The notes below the pieces were generated by a model, which saw nothing but the letters and a program-made list of their open reading frames with translations, ran no database searches and was not told the origin of the DNA. Positions 45,391 through 56,596 of a stretch of DNA of 64,000 nt are shown piece after piece. The stretch's first letter is position 1; each line of letters starts with the position of its first letter. Source of the stretch: Puccinellia tenuiflora (taxonomy: Eukaryota; Streptophyta; Magnoliopsida; Poales; Poaceae); contig QRDG01001730.1 in NCBI GenBank assembly GCA_012064385.1, positions 121,806 to 185,805 on the forward strand, in the 5' to 3' direction. The position numbers and the translations under genes are program-made.

Positions 45391-45750
45391 TCATGTTTTT
45401 TCGGAGGCCTTTGCAACATCAAGAGCATAGCTTGACCTTATGATTGATTCAAAAGTAAGATTCTTTCTCTTTCTAGGGAAGTGTTCCATCCCTTTTTTAA
45501 GGGGGGACTGAAACTTTATATTTCCCTCTTTCATATCAATAATAGCACCAACGGTTCTCAAACACGGTCTTCCCAAAATAATGGGACAAGAAGCATTGCA
45601 CTCAATATTCATAACAATAAAATCAACGGGAACATAATTATCATTAACAACAATAAGTACATCATCAACTCTACCCAAAGGTTTCTTTTTAGAAGAATCA
45701 GCAAGATGAACGTTTAAATAGCACTCTTCCAAAGGATTTAAATCAAGCAT
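45391..45750 (-). CDS. Protease-region continuation of the Athila-like polyprotein
   Basis: About 119 residues ending at a stop, with IILGRPCLRTVGAIIDM, the I-L-G-R-P box found downstream of the aspartic protease active site in Athila-type elements. It overlaps the preceding protease frame by a few bases in another phase, so one frameshift separates them. RT should follow but is absent, and non-coding sequence begins directly after the stop. Confidence 0.65.
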   Translation of the reverse strand: MLDLNPLEECYLNVHLADSSKKKPLGRVDDVLIVVNDNYVPVDFIVMNIECNASCPIILGRPCLRTVGAIIDMKEGNIKFQSPLKKGMEHFPRKRKNLTFESIIRSSYALDVAKASEKT

Positions 45751-46166
45751 ATCATAGAACTTTTAGGCATAACGGAAACACTTGCACCAAGGTCACATAA
45801 AGCATTGCAATCAAATTCATTTATTTTCATCTTAATAGTGGGTTTCCAACCATCTTCTAACTTTCTAGGGAAAGAGGTTTCAAACTTTAGTTTTTCTTCC
45901 CTAGCCTTGATAAGAGCATCGGTAATGTGTTTGGTAAAGGCAAGATTTATTTTACTAGAATTCGGTGTCTTAGCAAGTTTTTGTAGGAACTTAATGACTT
46001 CAGTAAGATTGCAATTATCAAAATCAATTTCATCATCTTTAAATAAACTAGGAGGATCCTCTTTAGTGGTTTGGATAGTATAAACTTTAATAGTTTTCCT
46101 ATTCATTTCAGTAATTCTAGCTTCTTCAGCCTCTCTAGCCCACCTAGCTTTCAAGAGAGCCATCAT
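45738..46166 (-). CDS. Aspartic protease N-terminal half, Athila type
   Basis: Its end carries CDLGASVSVMPKS, the Athila-lineage form of the retropepsin active-site loop, where DLGAS replaces DTGS. Upstream is a charged linker after gag. It is separated from gag (46180) by a short gap and a frame change, and from its C-terminal half (45750) by another. The protein would process gag if read continuously. In this copy it is split. Confidence 0.65.
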   Translation of the reverse strand: MMALLKARWAREAEEARITEMNRKTIKVYTIQTTKEDPPSLFKDDEIDFDNCNLTEVIKFLQKLAKTPNSSKINLAFTKHITDALIKAREEKLKFETSFPRKLEDGWKPTIKMKINEFDCNALCDLGASVSVMPKSSMICLI

Positions 46167-46179
46167 TCCTTCATTTTCA

Positions 46180-47358
46180 TTAATTTGAAGAGAGATAGCA
46201 TTTAAAAGATTCAGTATGTTTGTCTTGATTTGGAGTGGTTCTAATTTTCAAAATTTCAACATCATGAGCAAGAACGTCTACTTTAGAGACTAGACTATCC
46301 AGTTTTTCCAACTTCTCTTCAATAGTTTTGTTAAAAGCTTTTTGCGAAGTGATAAATTCCTTTAAAACATTTTCAAGATCAGAGGACACATTCTTATTAG
46401 GATTAAAAGAATTACCATAGGAATTACCATAGGAATTACCATAAGAGTTGCCATTATTGGGAGGATAAGGCTTATAGTTGTTACTACCAAAATTATTTCG
46501 ATAAGCATTATTGTTGAAGTTGTTTCTATTAAGAAAATTAACATCAACTTGATCCTTTTCTTGAGCAATTAATGAAGCAAGTGGAACATTATTAGGATCA
46601 ATATTGGACTGATTGGTAGCAAGCATAGACATAATCATATCAACCTTATCACTCAAAGAGGAGATTTCCTCAATAGAATTTACCTTCTTACCACTTGGAG
46701 CTCGTTCGGTGTGCCATTGTGAATAATTTGTCATCATATCATCCAAGAGTTTAGTTTCTGCACCTAATGTTGTGGACATGAAGGTGCCTCCCGCGGCCGA
46801 GTCCAAAAGGTTCCTTGAAGAAAAATGCAAACTTGCATAAAAAGTTTGGATAACCATCCACATAGTTAATCCATGCGTGGGACAATTCTTAACCATATAT
46901 TTCATTCTTTCCCAAGCTTGAGCAACATGTTCATTATCAAATTGTCTAAAGTTCATAATGTTACTCCTTAGTTGTATGATTTTAGCAGGTGGATAATATT
47001 TTCCAATAAAAGCATCTTTGCATTTAATCCAAGAATCAATGCTATTTTTAGGCAAAGACAATAACCATTCTTTTGCTCTCCCTCTCAAAGAGAAAGGGAA
47101 AAGTTTCAGTTTTATGATGTCACTTTCCACCTCTTTATACTTTTGCATATCACATAACTCAACAAAGTTATTTAAATGAGAGGCATCATCATCAGTACTA
47201 GCACCAGAAAATTGCTCTTTCATAACAAGATTTAGCAAGGCAGGTTTAATTTCATAAGATTCCGCTTTAGTAGCGGGTGGAGCAATTGGAGAGCATATGA
47301 AATCATTGTTATTAGTGATAGTAAAGTCACATAACTTGGTGTTTTCAGTAGAAGACAT
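46180..47358 (-). CDS. gag: Athila-type gag
   Basis: About 392 residues from the ATG at 47358 (MSSTENTK), about 165 bases past the primer site. The retrotransposon gag core is clear: FPFSLRGRAKEWLLSLP, SWIKCKDAFIGKYYPPAK and FRQFDNEHVAQAWERMK. A low-complexity Asn/Tyr/Gly region with a tandem NSYG motif follows, then a C-terminal coiled coil (NKTIEEKLEKLDSLVSKVDV). No zinc knuckle is seen. A longer frame upstream of 47358 runs into untranslated leader and is not preferred. The frame is open, so this copy could still make capsid protein. Confidence 0.85.
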   Translation of the reverse strand: MSSTENTKLCDFTITNNNDFICSPIAPPATKAESYEIKPALLNLVMKEQFSGASTDDDASHLNNFVELCDMQKYKEVESDIIKLKLFPFSLRGRAKEWLLSLPKNSIDSWIKCKDAFIGKYYPPAKIIQLRSNIMNFRQFDNEHVAQAWERMKYMVKNCPTHGLTMWMVIQTFYASLHFSSRNLLDSAAGGTFMSTTLGAETKLLDDMMTNYSQWHTERAPSGKKVNSIEEISSLSDKVDMIMSMLATNQSNIDPNNVPLASLIAQEKDQVDVNFLNRNNFNNNAYRNNFGSNNYKPYPPNNGNSYGNSYGNSYGNSFNPNKNVSSDLENVLKEFITSQKAFNKTIEEKLEKLDSLVSKVDVLAHDVEILKIRTTPNQDKHTESFKCYLSSN

Positions 47359-47522
47359 AATGATAAGATAAAATAACAAGACAGAAATAAAGACTACACT
47401 AATTTTTTTGGGTTTTAAAATTTTGAAACAGGAAAATAAACTAAATGAGATATGAAACAAGCAAGACAAAAAAAAAGTAATGTGATTGAGAGTATCAGAC
47501 TCCCCTTTCTGTAGCTCCAAAG

Positions 47523-47540
47523 TCCCCGGCAACGGCGCCA
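47523..47540 (-). other. Primer-binding site, tRNA-Asp type
   Basis: On the minus strand TGGCGCCGTTGCCGGGGA, identical to the site at 2353-2370. It starts 11 bases after the LTR. Confidence 0.9.
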
Positions 47541-47550
47541 GAAAACTGCT

Positions 47551-48427
47551 TGATGGTGGATATTAATAAGTTGCGTGGTGCCCCAAGCGAAGGCGGAATT
47601 GTAGCTAGTAGCAGTTTTCCCTCGTTTAACGAACCGAGGTTTATCGAACCAGTAGGACTTTGAAATCAACAACGAGGTGAATGTTGAAGATCTCTGGCGC
47701 TTAACCTTCAACAGACGTGGAACTGCACACACTCAACCAAAATACTTTGCCCCAACGGCGGAGAGGTTGTCAATCTCTCCGGTCTCGCGGAACACAAAGC
47801 GGTTAATTGTATGATGAAATAGATAAAATATGAAAAGTGACCAGAGGAGTAATGATGATTAAAAGCAAGTAAATAAGGTTGAAAACAATGTAAAAATATG
47901 GACCGGGGGCCATGGGTTCACTAGTGGAGTCTCTCAAGTAGATAAAATATGCATGTGATGGGTGAACGAATTACAGATAGGCAATTGACAAGATCATGAC
48001 ACAAACCCAATTTAGCTATGACAAAAAGAACATGATAATATTTATGGAGGCATCACGATAAGGAACAAAGACCGTTGCGTGGTGCCCACATGGCAGGGGC
48101 GGGCCCCACCCGCGGGTCACCCCTGGGCCGCGGCTGGCACCCGCGTGTGCCCTGTGGGTCGCCTCCCAGGCTGCCCTTCGGACTCCGTCTTCGTCTTGGT
48201 GTAAAAATAATCCCCGTAAATTTTCGTGCAATTCCGAGAATATTTCCAAAAGTAAATTTCTGAAACAAAAAGACAGCAAAAACAGGGAACTGGCACTGGG
48301 CATCTTGTCAATAGGTTAGTCCGACAAAATGCATAAAAAATGATATAAATAATAGTAAAAACATGTGACAATATCACAAAACTAGCATGGATCACTCAAA
48401 AATTATAGATACGTTTGAGACGTATCA
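47551..48427 (-). repeat. 5' LTR of the gag-only Athila-like element, internally deleted
   Basis: 877 bp against 1608 bp for the partner. Sequence corresponding to about 41495-42231 is missing, with a few unmatched bases (CGTG) at the join near 48076-48080. The LTR ends and target duplication are intact, so the deletion happened after insertion. Confidence 0.9.
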
Positions 48428-48432
48428 GTCAC

Positions 48433-51181
48433 CCATGTGAGCATTATGCTATTTGTGAGTCCCAGTACATGAGGCTGATCTTTAACCCAAGATCCTTCCC
48501 ATTGAACCCTGATGTTAATTGTCCAACGCTACATCAGGTTGGCCAAATTTGAAGTTAGTCTTCAAGCTCGAGGTTGCAGTCGTAATTGATTTGCTCAACA
48601 AAGCTCTTCTCTGTCACTAGCTTTAACTAGACTCTCTGTCATGGAACCATCTAGATCACGACAAGATTGTTCTTAGTGAGTTTTCCATCAATGTTTGTGA
48701 TTTCGCCAATAACACTTGTTCGTGAAAACCTTTCGGCACTAGTTGTTGGAAGAGTGTTAACAAGGGCTTCTGCAATATCTTGGGATTGTTGTGAGCCTGT
48801 TTCTTACTCTTGATCTGTTGTCCGACCTTTGTCTGTTAGTTGACGGTCAAGTTATATCATGCGTTGGTGTGTTCCGATGCAAGTTACTCTTGTGGTTCGT
48901 CAAGACATTCCACTTCGGGATGTCAGGAGAAACAAAATCCGGTACCTTGTCCAGTCTTCGGACCAGGTCAAAGGATTGTGATTTGCAGAATAAGAGCTTG
49001 TCTAGCTTTTTTCCGTTCTACCTTGGAGTGTCACACTCTTTTATATCAAGAGGTCGTGCTTAGTCTCATGATGTACTTGATGAAGTGATGCTCTTACCCT
49101 TCCTTATCCATCTACCTCAGAGCTACTCGGGCTCGAGAATGTTGGGGGTGCATATTGATGTGCTAATCGGATACTCTTAGCAATTGTTATTGCTTTGAAA
49201 TCCAAGGACTTTGATGGCACTCTTAGCATGATTGGTAATCAGAACATCAAGCCGAGTTGTCTATGCTGCCAAGTCCACTTGTTCAGGTGCACACCTTCGG
49301 TCAATGAGTTAGATTCGAATCGGAACTCTCAAGACCACATCTTTTTGCCTTGAAAAGCAAGTTTCCTCTCGCAATCAGTGACAGACGGTGGTTCGTGATA
49401 TTCTGGAGGTCTTTCCAGAAGTGTTGCCAGGTTGTCACCTCACCGTGATGTCGAGTTCGTGAATATGTTGGTTCTCCGAATAGCTTCCTTCTCCAAGAAA
49501 CTGTGGTGGATACCCCTGAACTAATTGGCTGAGCTTAAGAAACAACTTGGAGTGTTGAAAGACAAATGCTCTATCTGACCTGGTTCAGTCGCAAAAGGGA
49601 TGTCTAGTTTAGTACATGCCGAAGCGAGATAGTGTTTCTTTTATGGAATCTGCTACTTCTCCCCGATTTTTTATTTGAGTTGGGCTATCGTCAAATCAAA
49701 CTCAGAACCAAGGACTATCGTGATGGTCTTCTACTATGATGTTTCGCTTCTCTCCATGTCGTTGTTATGACCTGTACAATTGCTCCGTTCATGCAACCTA
49801 CGAGTTCATCTTCCTGGAGTATCCTAATAAGTTTGTTATCGAGCCCATCGATAGCATTCTCATTCCTCCATGTTTGAAAGGATTCAATTTGGACGGTTGG
49901 CAGTAATGTTAGAAACTTGTCAGAACCATCTTTGTGTCATCACGAAGTACGTGTTCTGGATGTTGGAACTATTCTTCTCTGGTCCATGTGCAAGGGTTGA
50001 CAGATGTCGCTGTGGATCTGAGTGAAGTTCTCTTTGTCTCCCCGGAAATAATCACAAGTTGGTCACGCGTGTGTTCATTATTATTGAGATGGTAGGTTGT
50101 TACCTCCAGTTCTCTAAATAAGTCATGTATGCGCACCAAGCCACTGGCCGATTTGTCCTTGAATAAGAAGAAGTTGTCAAACCTCATCATCTTAGTGGTG
50201 TTTCCCAATCAGGACTCGATTGTGTTTCATTGATTTGAGTTCATGCTGGTTCAATTTGCTCTTTGTAGTCGTGAACCCATGCATGGAACTCGTGATCTAG
50301 CTCATGTTCTAGAGCTTGACACTATAGCCATGTCTTGGGAATCTAGTTGCCCTACTTTTCGGTTAACTTTCGCAAACTCCCCTGCAGACATGCTAAGTCC
50401 GAAGTATCTGTACACCTAACCAAATCTGAACCTCAAGCAGAAATGATGGTTGGTGTTTCTCAAGAGTATGACCCAAGCCTATTTGTAACTCCGGCAAGTT
50501 CGATGTTGTGGTTCACGCACTTCACAGGAAGGTCTTTTGACAAAATCTCTTGACTCGATACCTTTATGGTATTTTCGCAATCTTGAGGTACGGCCTTCGC
50601 TTGATGAACGATTGGAGGATATCAGAAGCTTGTTTATGATAACTAGAACTTCAAGGAGAACATTAAAGCAGAGTTACTAAATGTCCCTCGGTCAATCCTC
50701 CTGCTCCTTCTATAGTGGCAATAGCTCGTGTATGAGGTTTTATCTCTCTATCTAATTATGGATCAGTGCTATATCTTTCCCTCCTATGTGAACCCAAAGT
50801 TTTAATCAATCACACGTACATTTTGTGAATTCATCAATCACGTTAGGGCCAAGCTTTTAACCTTAAGGAAATGTCTGGTATGTCAAAAGCGTGTAGTCCA
50901 GAAGATGTCCTTTCACCTCACGATGATTCAAATCTCTATGCTCTTGTGTAAGGTTCATATTTCCAACCCTTGGAGAAAAATTGTCTATCACCTTGAACTA
51001 TCTTTTGTTCATTCCGCCACATCGGCATGTCATGCTTGTTAGCTTATGCTCTACAACAAGGAAGATAATCGTGTGATCAAGAAGATCGTGGAAGATACGT
51101 GTAGTCATGTTTCCCTCCTCTCTCTTTCTACTCTAGGAATCTCAGGATGAGATTCTTGTAAGGGAGGGGGGGGGGTTGATT
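48433..51181 (+). pseudogene. Decayed chromovirus-type pol
   Basis: No long frame survives, but eroded RT motifs remain in order. Near 49405-49470 the sequence reads EVFPEVLPG and, after a one-base shift, RDVEFV, matching the conserved EVFPEELPG...RDVEFVI entry to Ty3 RT. At 49803-49868 it reads EFIFLEYPNKFV and PIDSIL, aligning with the box around the FIDDIL active site, in which both flanking residues of the central I-D are changed. Gag, RNase H and integrase were not recognised with confidence. The strand matches the flanking LTRs. Confidence 0.6.
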
Positions 51182-54121
51182 TGTAACAGCCCCAGTTTGG
51201 TACTGTAAAATTTGAACCAAATTTTCACTTTCGCATTGTCATCTTGCATCATAGCATCCATTTAAATTGCTAAAAATAAATGAAGCAAACATGAAAAACA
51301 TTGACAGGAGGCAAACCTCTACTCAAAATTTCAACTTCCATGCAAATGTTCAAAATGACAAAACAAAATTATTCTTGAGTTAATTATATTTGTCCAGGAA
51401 GTTCCAAAAGTTCAACATAAAATTATTTTGCAAAGACAATTTATTTGCCTAGCAAAATAATAAAAGGAAGACATCAAATTTGGTGTGAACCAAATTTGAA
51501 TTTTATACCAATCAAAAAACAGTTCAAAAATTCAAACTAAAAATATGGGGAGCTTCCTTATAATATTATGAGCCTCCATGAATTTTTATACAATTTTTGG
51601 GATTTGTTTAAGTGCCCAAGTTATTTTCCTAAAGCTGCTGGTTTAGAAGGGCTCAGAAATAAAAAAGTACTCGCAGGGGGTTTCTGCAAAATTGCCATCG
51701 TCTTCTTCCTGTAGCTCGCCCCTGTAGCGACTGAGCTCGCCCCTGCGCGTCCCCGCCGCACCTACTCGCTGCCGCCGTGCCCCCTGGTGGATAAGAGGCC
51801 ACTGAGGCCCTGCTCTCTCTCTCCCCTCACTCGCTCCCTCCCCGTTTCCCTCGTGACCGAAACCCTAGCTTGATGACCACCATCGAACCGCTGCCATCAC
51901 CGTTGCATCGCCGCCTCTAGGAGCACAGCAGAACAGATCGACGTGGGGCAAACGCTCCGCCTCGTCGCCCTCGTCATCCTCGTCCAAGGAATCGTGAAGG
52001 GGAGCCCGGAACTGCCGCCCATTTCCTCGTCTTGCTCCGCTCCGGCCTCCGCACACCAAGCTCGATTGCCGCCATTGCCGACCTTCCCTACTCAAGCCGA
52101 GCACACGCACGCATCTAGGGTGAGCTCGCCGTCCTCCTGGACATCTCTGTCTCCCTCCGCTACCCCTAGTGCGCCGTTGGCCGCCGCTAGTCGCCGTCGT
52201 GCTCGTCGCTCCGGCGACCATTAGGTAGCGGCGCCACCGTAGTTTAGTTCTCCGTAGACGGGCGCGTCGAATGCGCCTAGTAGCTCGTCCCCGCGTGCTC
52301 CCCGTCGCCGTGTCCGTGCGTGCCGCCGCCGGTGGTCACCGCCGCGCGCGCCGGTCGTGGCCTCGGCTCGGTCAAACCATTTCGTCGGTAGTACCGATGT
52401 AGAGCCGGAAGTACCGACCGTAAGTTGTTTCGGTACTGGATACCTCTCGTTTTATTCCGGAAGTGGCTCGGAAGTTGCTCCGGAAGTACCGACTTGTCCG
52501 GTACTACCGGGCAGTTTTCCGGAAGTACCGACCGTAAGTCTTTTCGGTACTGGATACTTCGTGTTCTATTCCGGAAGTAGCTCGGAAGTTGCTCCGGAAG
52601 TACCGACTTGTCCGGTACTACCGGGCAGTTTTCCGGTAGTACCGACCGATACAAAAGGGGGCAGATTTAATTTAAAATTTGGAAAATCATAACTTCATAA
52701 ATACTGGTTCAAATTTTGCAAATGATATACCAAAATGATCAGCAAAGCAAAGGCTATCTAGTTATGTTAATTTCACAGCATGACAACAACTTTTCCTTTG
52801 ATGTCATTTTTGAAATGGTTAAAAGGATTAAATTTGAATAACCGTTTAATTCACCATTTATTCATCGTTAATCGGAAAATTGCAAACGAGGTACCAAAAT
52901 GATCAGCAGAACAATACCTATATAATAATGTCATTTCCATTCATGTAGACCTCATATTTTACCCGTTTAATTCACCATTTATTCATGGAATTTTAACCCG
53001 TTAATTGCGATACTTATATCCGGGGTTCCATTTAATTGTGGGTCATGCCCAAGACCATTTCAGTGCATAATCTACCCATCTCATCATGAGTGTGCATTGC
53101 ACCTTTTGTATTCGTATTATTTATTTGTTCTCCTATTATTGTTGTGTTTCGTTAGATTCAGGAGTCGAGGTTCCACCACAATACCTCGACGATCCGTGCT
53201 ATCCACCCCATCAGCAAGGCAAGAGATAACCTAACCTTCTGTGCAGATCTTATCCTATTATTTACACAAGTATTTTCTCCACTATAATATTGCATTCGAT
53301 TCCAATGTCAATTTTGTCCGATGGTTAGAATATCCTATTAATTGCATTAGTTCCATACACCATTACCTGTTTTCCTTCCTATGATCCATGGGTTGGATCT
53401 GTTGGCCTGAGTTAATTTATATTTGCAGAATATATGCTTAGCTATGCTTAGCCATGCTTAATCGAATGCTTAGTTGTCCAGTGATTATTTCCATGATTGT
53501 GAAGTTGATGGAATGTTCGGACAAGGTGGAAACTTGTGGTACTTAATTAAAATGCTTAAAGGCTTGGATGAGTTGCCATCGGGGTTGGTGGTGTTTTGCC
53601 TCATTCTTGCCGCCTAGGTGCGAGTTCTTTACCTCTTGAACCAAGACCGAGCGTGCTTCCATCGGTGGGACATATGGAATCCTTAGTAACTGAATAACTT
53701 GTGAGGGGCTAGCCAAGGGTCCTCTAGTTTGAGCTTTCCATTTGCGTGTGAGTTGGATGGTGGTAAAAGGCTCGATGAGGACGGTGGTGTTTAGGATGTG
53801 GCCGCGGGGCAGGGTGTTGGAGGCACTGAACCTGTCCTTCCGCACACTAATGATCCTTGGGTTAGCCTCATGCAAGGTAAAGGTTTAACCACGCCCACTC
53901 TGTCGGCTTTCCCCGAAAGAGAGCTAAATAGGTGAGCCGGACGGTACCGATGGTTAAAAATAGTACACCCCTGCAGGGTTAATCTTTTTGAAAAGCCGTG
54001 TCCATGGTTATGGATGACTTGGGAACGGACAATAAGACCATAAATAACATGAACTTAATAAAATTGGCAACCTAAGAGTGAAGGTTCATTTCCTCGAGGG
54101 TGATTCGAGGGAGTGCCTTGG
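51182..54121 (+). repeat. Second LTR of the TGTAACAGCCC element, cut by a copia insertion
   Basis: Matches 35492-38405 at high identity. It is interrupted at 54121 by the TGAAAGTGCATGG LTR, and the remaining 0.75 kb should lie beyond the right window edge. It differs from the first LTR in the CGGAAGTACCG cluster and by a replaced patch near 52960-52990. Confidence 0.85.
52395..52650. repeat. CGGAAGTACCG-type repeat cluster in the second LTR
   Basis: Same units as at 36735-36950, with an extra copy of the TACCGACTTGTCCGGTACTA segment, giving a longer array. Frames stay open on both strands here, which reflects the repeat and not a gene. Confidence 0.8.
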
Positions 54122-56542
54122 TGAAAGTGCATGGTTGCCCCCATGCATGGTTTTGGTAATTAATGACAATCTCTATGGACTAATGTTTGTATTGAGCTAT
54201 ATTTGTAGGTGTGTCCATTTGAGTTGCTTGATCTCCATTTGTTGGAGTCAAGGCTAAGGGAAGAAAATTATGTGTTGATCAAGGATAAGTGCGTGGTGAT
54301 CAACGCTCAAGTCCAAGTGAAGATATGCCGAAGAGGTGCTTCTCCCATCTTGGTGTATGGGGGAGCAACAAGTGAATCTTCACCAAGCGAAGCACAATGT
54401 AGAAAGTTGGTGTGTCTTGAGGAGTTGAAGATCGTCTTCATCGACCTCAAGTGGTTTAAGCACAAGGCAAAGGTATGATCTTGATAGGGTTTCTATTTTA
54501 CCGGTCTCATGTTGTTTAGTAAGAGACCGGGTTATAGGATAGATAGCCGTACTATCAAGAGGGGCTCTCGACCGAATATCGTGATCGTATCATTGTAGAG
54601 AGCACAAACCGTTGCATCCATGCTATCATCCTTATTGTTTCTTATTTGTCTCTTATCGTGGTGTGGTCTTGGTGCTTGTCGTGCTTGTCATGACAAGGCT
54701 AAGTTCATCGAAAACGGTTTTCATATGCATCCCCTATTGCGTTTTCGGTATTGCAGATTTTGTCGGTTCATCCGTGTGGAAGATTTCTCTCTTCCATTTC
54801 TTTGCAAAATATCCATTTCTTGTTTGCCATTATCAAAGGTTGCATTTGTCGTCCTCCTTCCAAAAAAATTGGTTTTACTTCATTCGGACTTCAATTGCAA
54901 AAGATGCGGCATTTTCGGTTTTCAAATAGAGGTTTAACCTTTCCCCATTCGGTTTTATAATATTTACTTGGACTATGATGTTTCTCTGCATAATCTTGTT
55001 GTGCTCATTGTGACGATTCCAACGAGTCCAAGATTATCGAAAACAGAGTTCGTGGGTGAAAGTTATTGCATTTCCGATTTGCAAATGGGAGCTTTTACCT
55101 TTCCCCATTTATTTTTATAATATATTCTTGGACTATGATGTTTCTCTTCATATTCTTGTTGTGCTCGTTGTGACGATTCCAATGAGTCCAAGATTATCGA
55201 AACGGAGTTTGTATGCGAAAGTTATTGCGTTTTCGGTTCAATCGAATTTCAAAACAGAAATTTTAAAAAGGGAAAAGAAAAAAAAAAGGTATCTGCCGGG
55301 CCGGCCTGGCCGGCCCCAGGCCGGGATGAGGCTGGAGCGCTCGGGCTGCCTCCCGGCCCACCCGCGTGCTGGTTGCCCAGCCCAGGCCGGGGTCCGGCCG
55401 GCCGGCTCGGGCTGCCTCCCGGCCCAGCAGCGGGCAGGCCGGCCCAAGGCCGGATCAAGGCCGACTCCCCTGCTGCGCTTCGCTGCTTTCTTCGCTGCGG
55501 TCTGATTCCTTCCCGGCCAGGCTGGGGTGCAGGTCGGCCCCAGGCCGGGGTGTCGGGCTGCACGCGTTTTTTCTCAACGGTTCCATTTTTGGGGCCCCTA
55601 TAAAAAGGGCTTCTTCCCCAAATTTCCTGTGCAGCTCATTTTTCTCTCTCTCCTCCATTGTTGCACATTTTGAGAGCTCGATTCCTCCACTTCCCTCCGA
55701 TGATTCTTGCCCAAATTTAGGGAAACAAGAGAGGAGATCTAGATCCACTACTCCACCAAACAAAATCTCCTATAAGTGAGGGGAACTCGTTGGATCTAGG
55801 TTTTGGAGTTCTTGGTGTTTCTCCTTCGTTCTTCCTCCTAAATCCCTCCATAGCATTAGTTGCTTTGGTTGGATTTTGGGGAGAAGGATTTGACCACTTG
55901 GTGTGATCTTCCCTTTTGCATTAGGTGCATCGGGTTGTGCTCCCCACGGTGATTCGTGGGATTGAAGGTTGGGAGCTTGTTACTCTTGGGTCATTGGACC
56001 CTAGACGGTGTTGTGGTGAGTCTTGGGAGCCTCCAATTCAGTTGTGGATGCGTGCCCCAAACTTTGTGGTGTAAAGGCTCCAGATTCCGCCTCGAAGGAT
56101 TCCAATAGTGGAAGGTGAACCAAACCCTTGGGTGCGGTTCATCGGAGAATAGGGTGAGGCCATTGTGGCATCTTAAGTAGGCCTTTTGTAGCGAGCTCAC
56201 ACCCCTCCAATGAGACGTACTCCCTTAACAAGGAGGAACTCGGAATACATCCTCGTCTCCACGTGCCTCGGTTATCTCTATACCCGAGCTTTCACTTATG
56301 CAATTTACTTTGTGATAGCCTTCGTGCTTGAAGTTTATATCTAGCTATCACCTTGTTGCTTGCCTTGTTTAGCATAAGTTGTTGGTGCACTTTAGGTAAA
56401 CATAGAATTTTAGGTTGTTGGCTTGTTAATTTAAACACCTAGTTTATTCCGCAATTATCAAGCCCCTAAATAGAAAAGGTGTTAATCGCCTATTCACCCC
56501 CCCCCCCTCTAGGCGACATCCGGGACATCGTTTGTTCTTTCA
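54122..56542 (+). repeat. 5' LTR of the copia-type element
   Basis: It starts TGAAAGTGCATGG and ends GTTCTTTCA before the primer site. It contains a 160-bp tandem duplication, a very GC-rich GGCCGG/CCAGGCCGG stretch (55290-55560), a TATA-like CTATAAAAAGG near 55598, and a poly-C run near 56498. Short reading frames in it are not convincing. Confidence 0.8.
54934..55250. repeat. Diverged 160-bp tandem duplication in the LTR
   Basis: Two copies anchored on ACCTTTCCCCATT (54937 and 55097) share TTGGACTATGATGTTTCTCT, TTGTGACGATTCCAA and GAGTCCAAGATTATCGAAA, with scattered differences. Confidence 0.85.
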
Positions 56543-56544
56543 AT

Positions 56545-56557
56545 TGGTATCAGAGCC
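56545..56557 (+). other. Primer-binding site, initiator tRNA-Met
   Basis: TGGTATCAGAGCC, an exact initiator-Met site, follows the LTR after two bases. Confidence 0.9.
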
Positions 56558-56596
56558 TCGTCTCTCTTGTTTGGCTTTACCGCCTAGAGAGTAAAG

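Larger units (their letters stand above)
40969..48427 (-). mobile_element. Athila-like element with gag and protease only
   Basis: It is flanked by GTCAC (40964-40968 and 48428-48432). The 5' LTR is on the right (47551-48427), followed on the minus strand by a tRNA-Asp primer site, gag, protease-like frames and about 2.8 kb of non-coding DNA. A polypurine tract and the 3' LTR (40969-42576) come last. No RT, RNase H or integrase is present between 42577 and 45390, so it is non-autonomous. Confidence 0.9.
40532..51181 (+). mobile_element. Internal domain of the TGTAACAGCCC element (decayed chromovirus-type Ty3)
   Basis: It opens with an initiator-Met primer site and closes with a G-rich polypurine tract (about 51155-51178) before the second LTR. 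An Athila-like element (40969-48427) sits near its left end. What remains, 40532-40968 and 48433-51181, has no long open frame but holds eroded RT motifs. The gag is not recognisable. Confidence 0.7.

Noticed and set aside
53543..53875. A conserved 110-residue protein, identical to 37838-38170
   Set aside because: The two frames are the same position of the two LTR copies, so identity reflects LTR duplication and not selection on a gene.
55238..55780. Overlapping Pro/Gly/Arg-rich frames
   Set aside because: They come from the GGCCGG/CCAGGCCGG-rich part of the copia-type LTR just upstream of its TATA box. No domain is seen.
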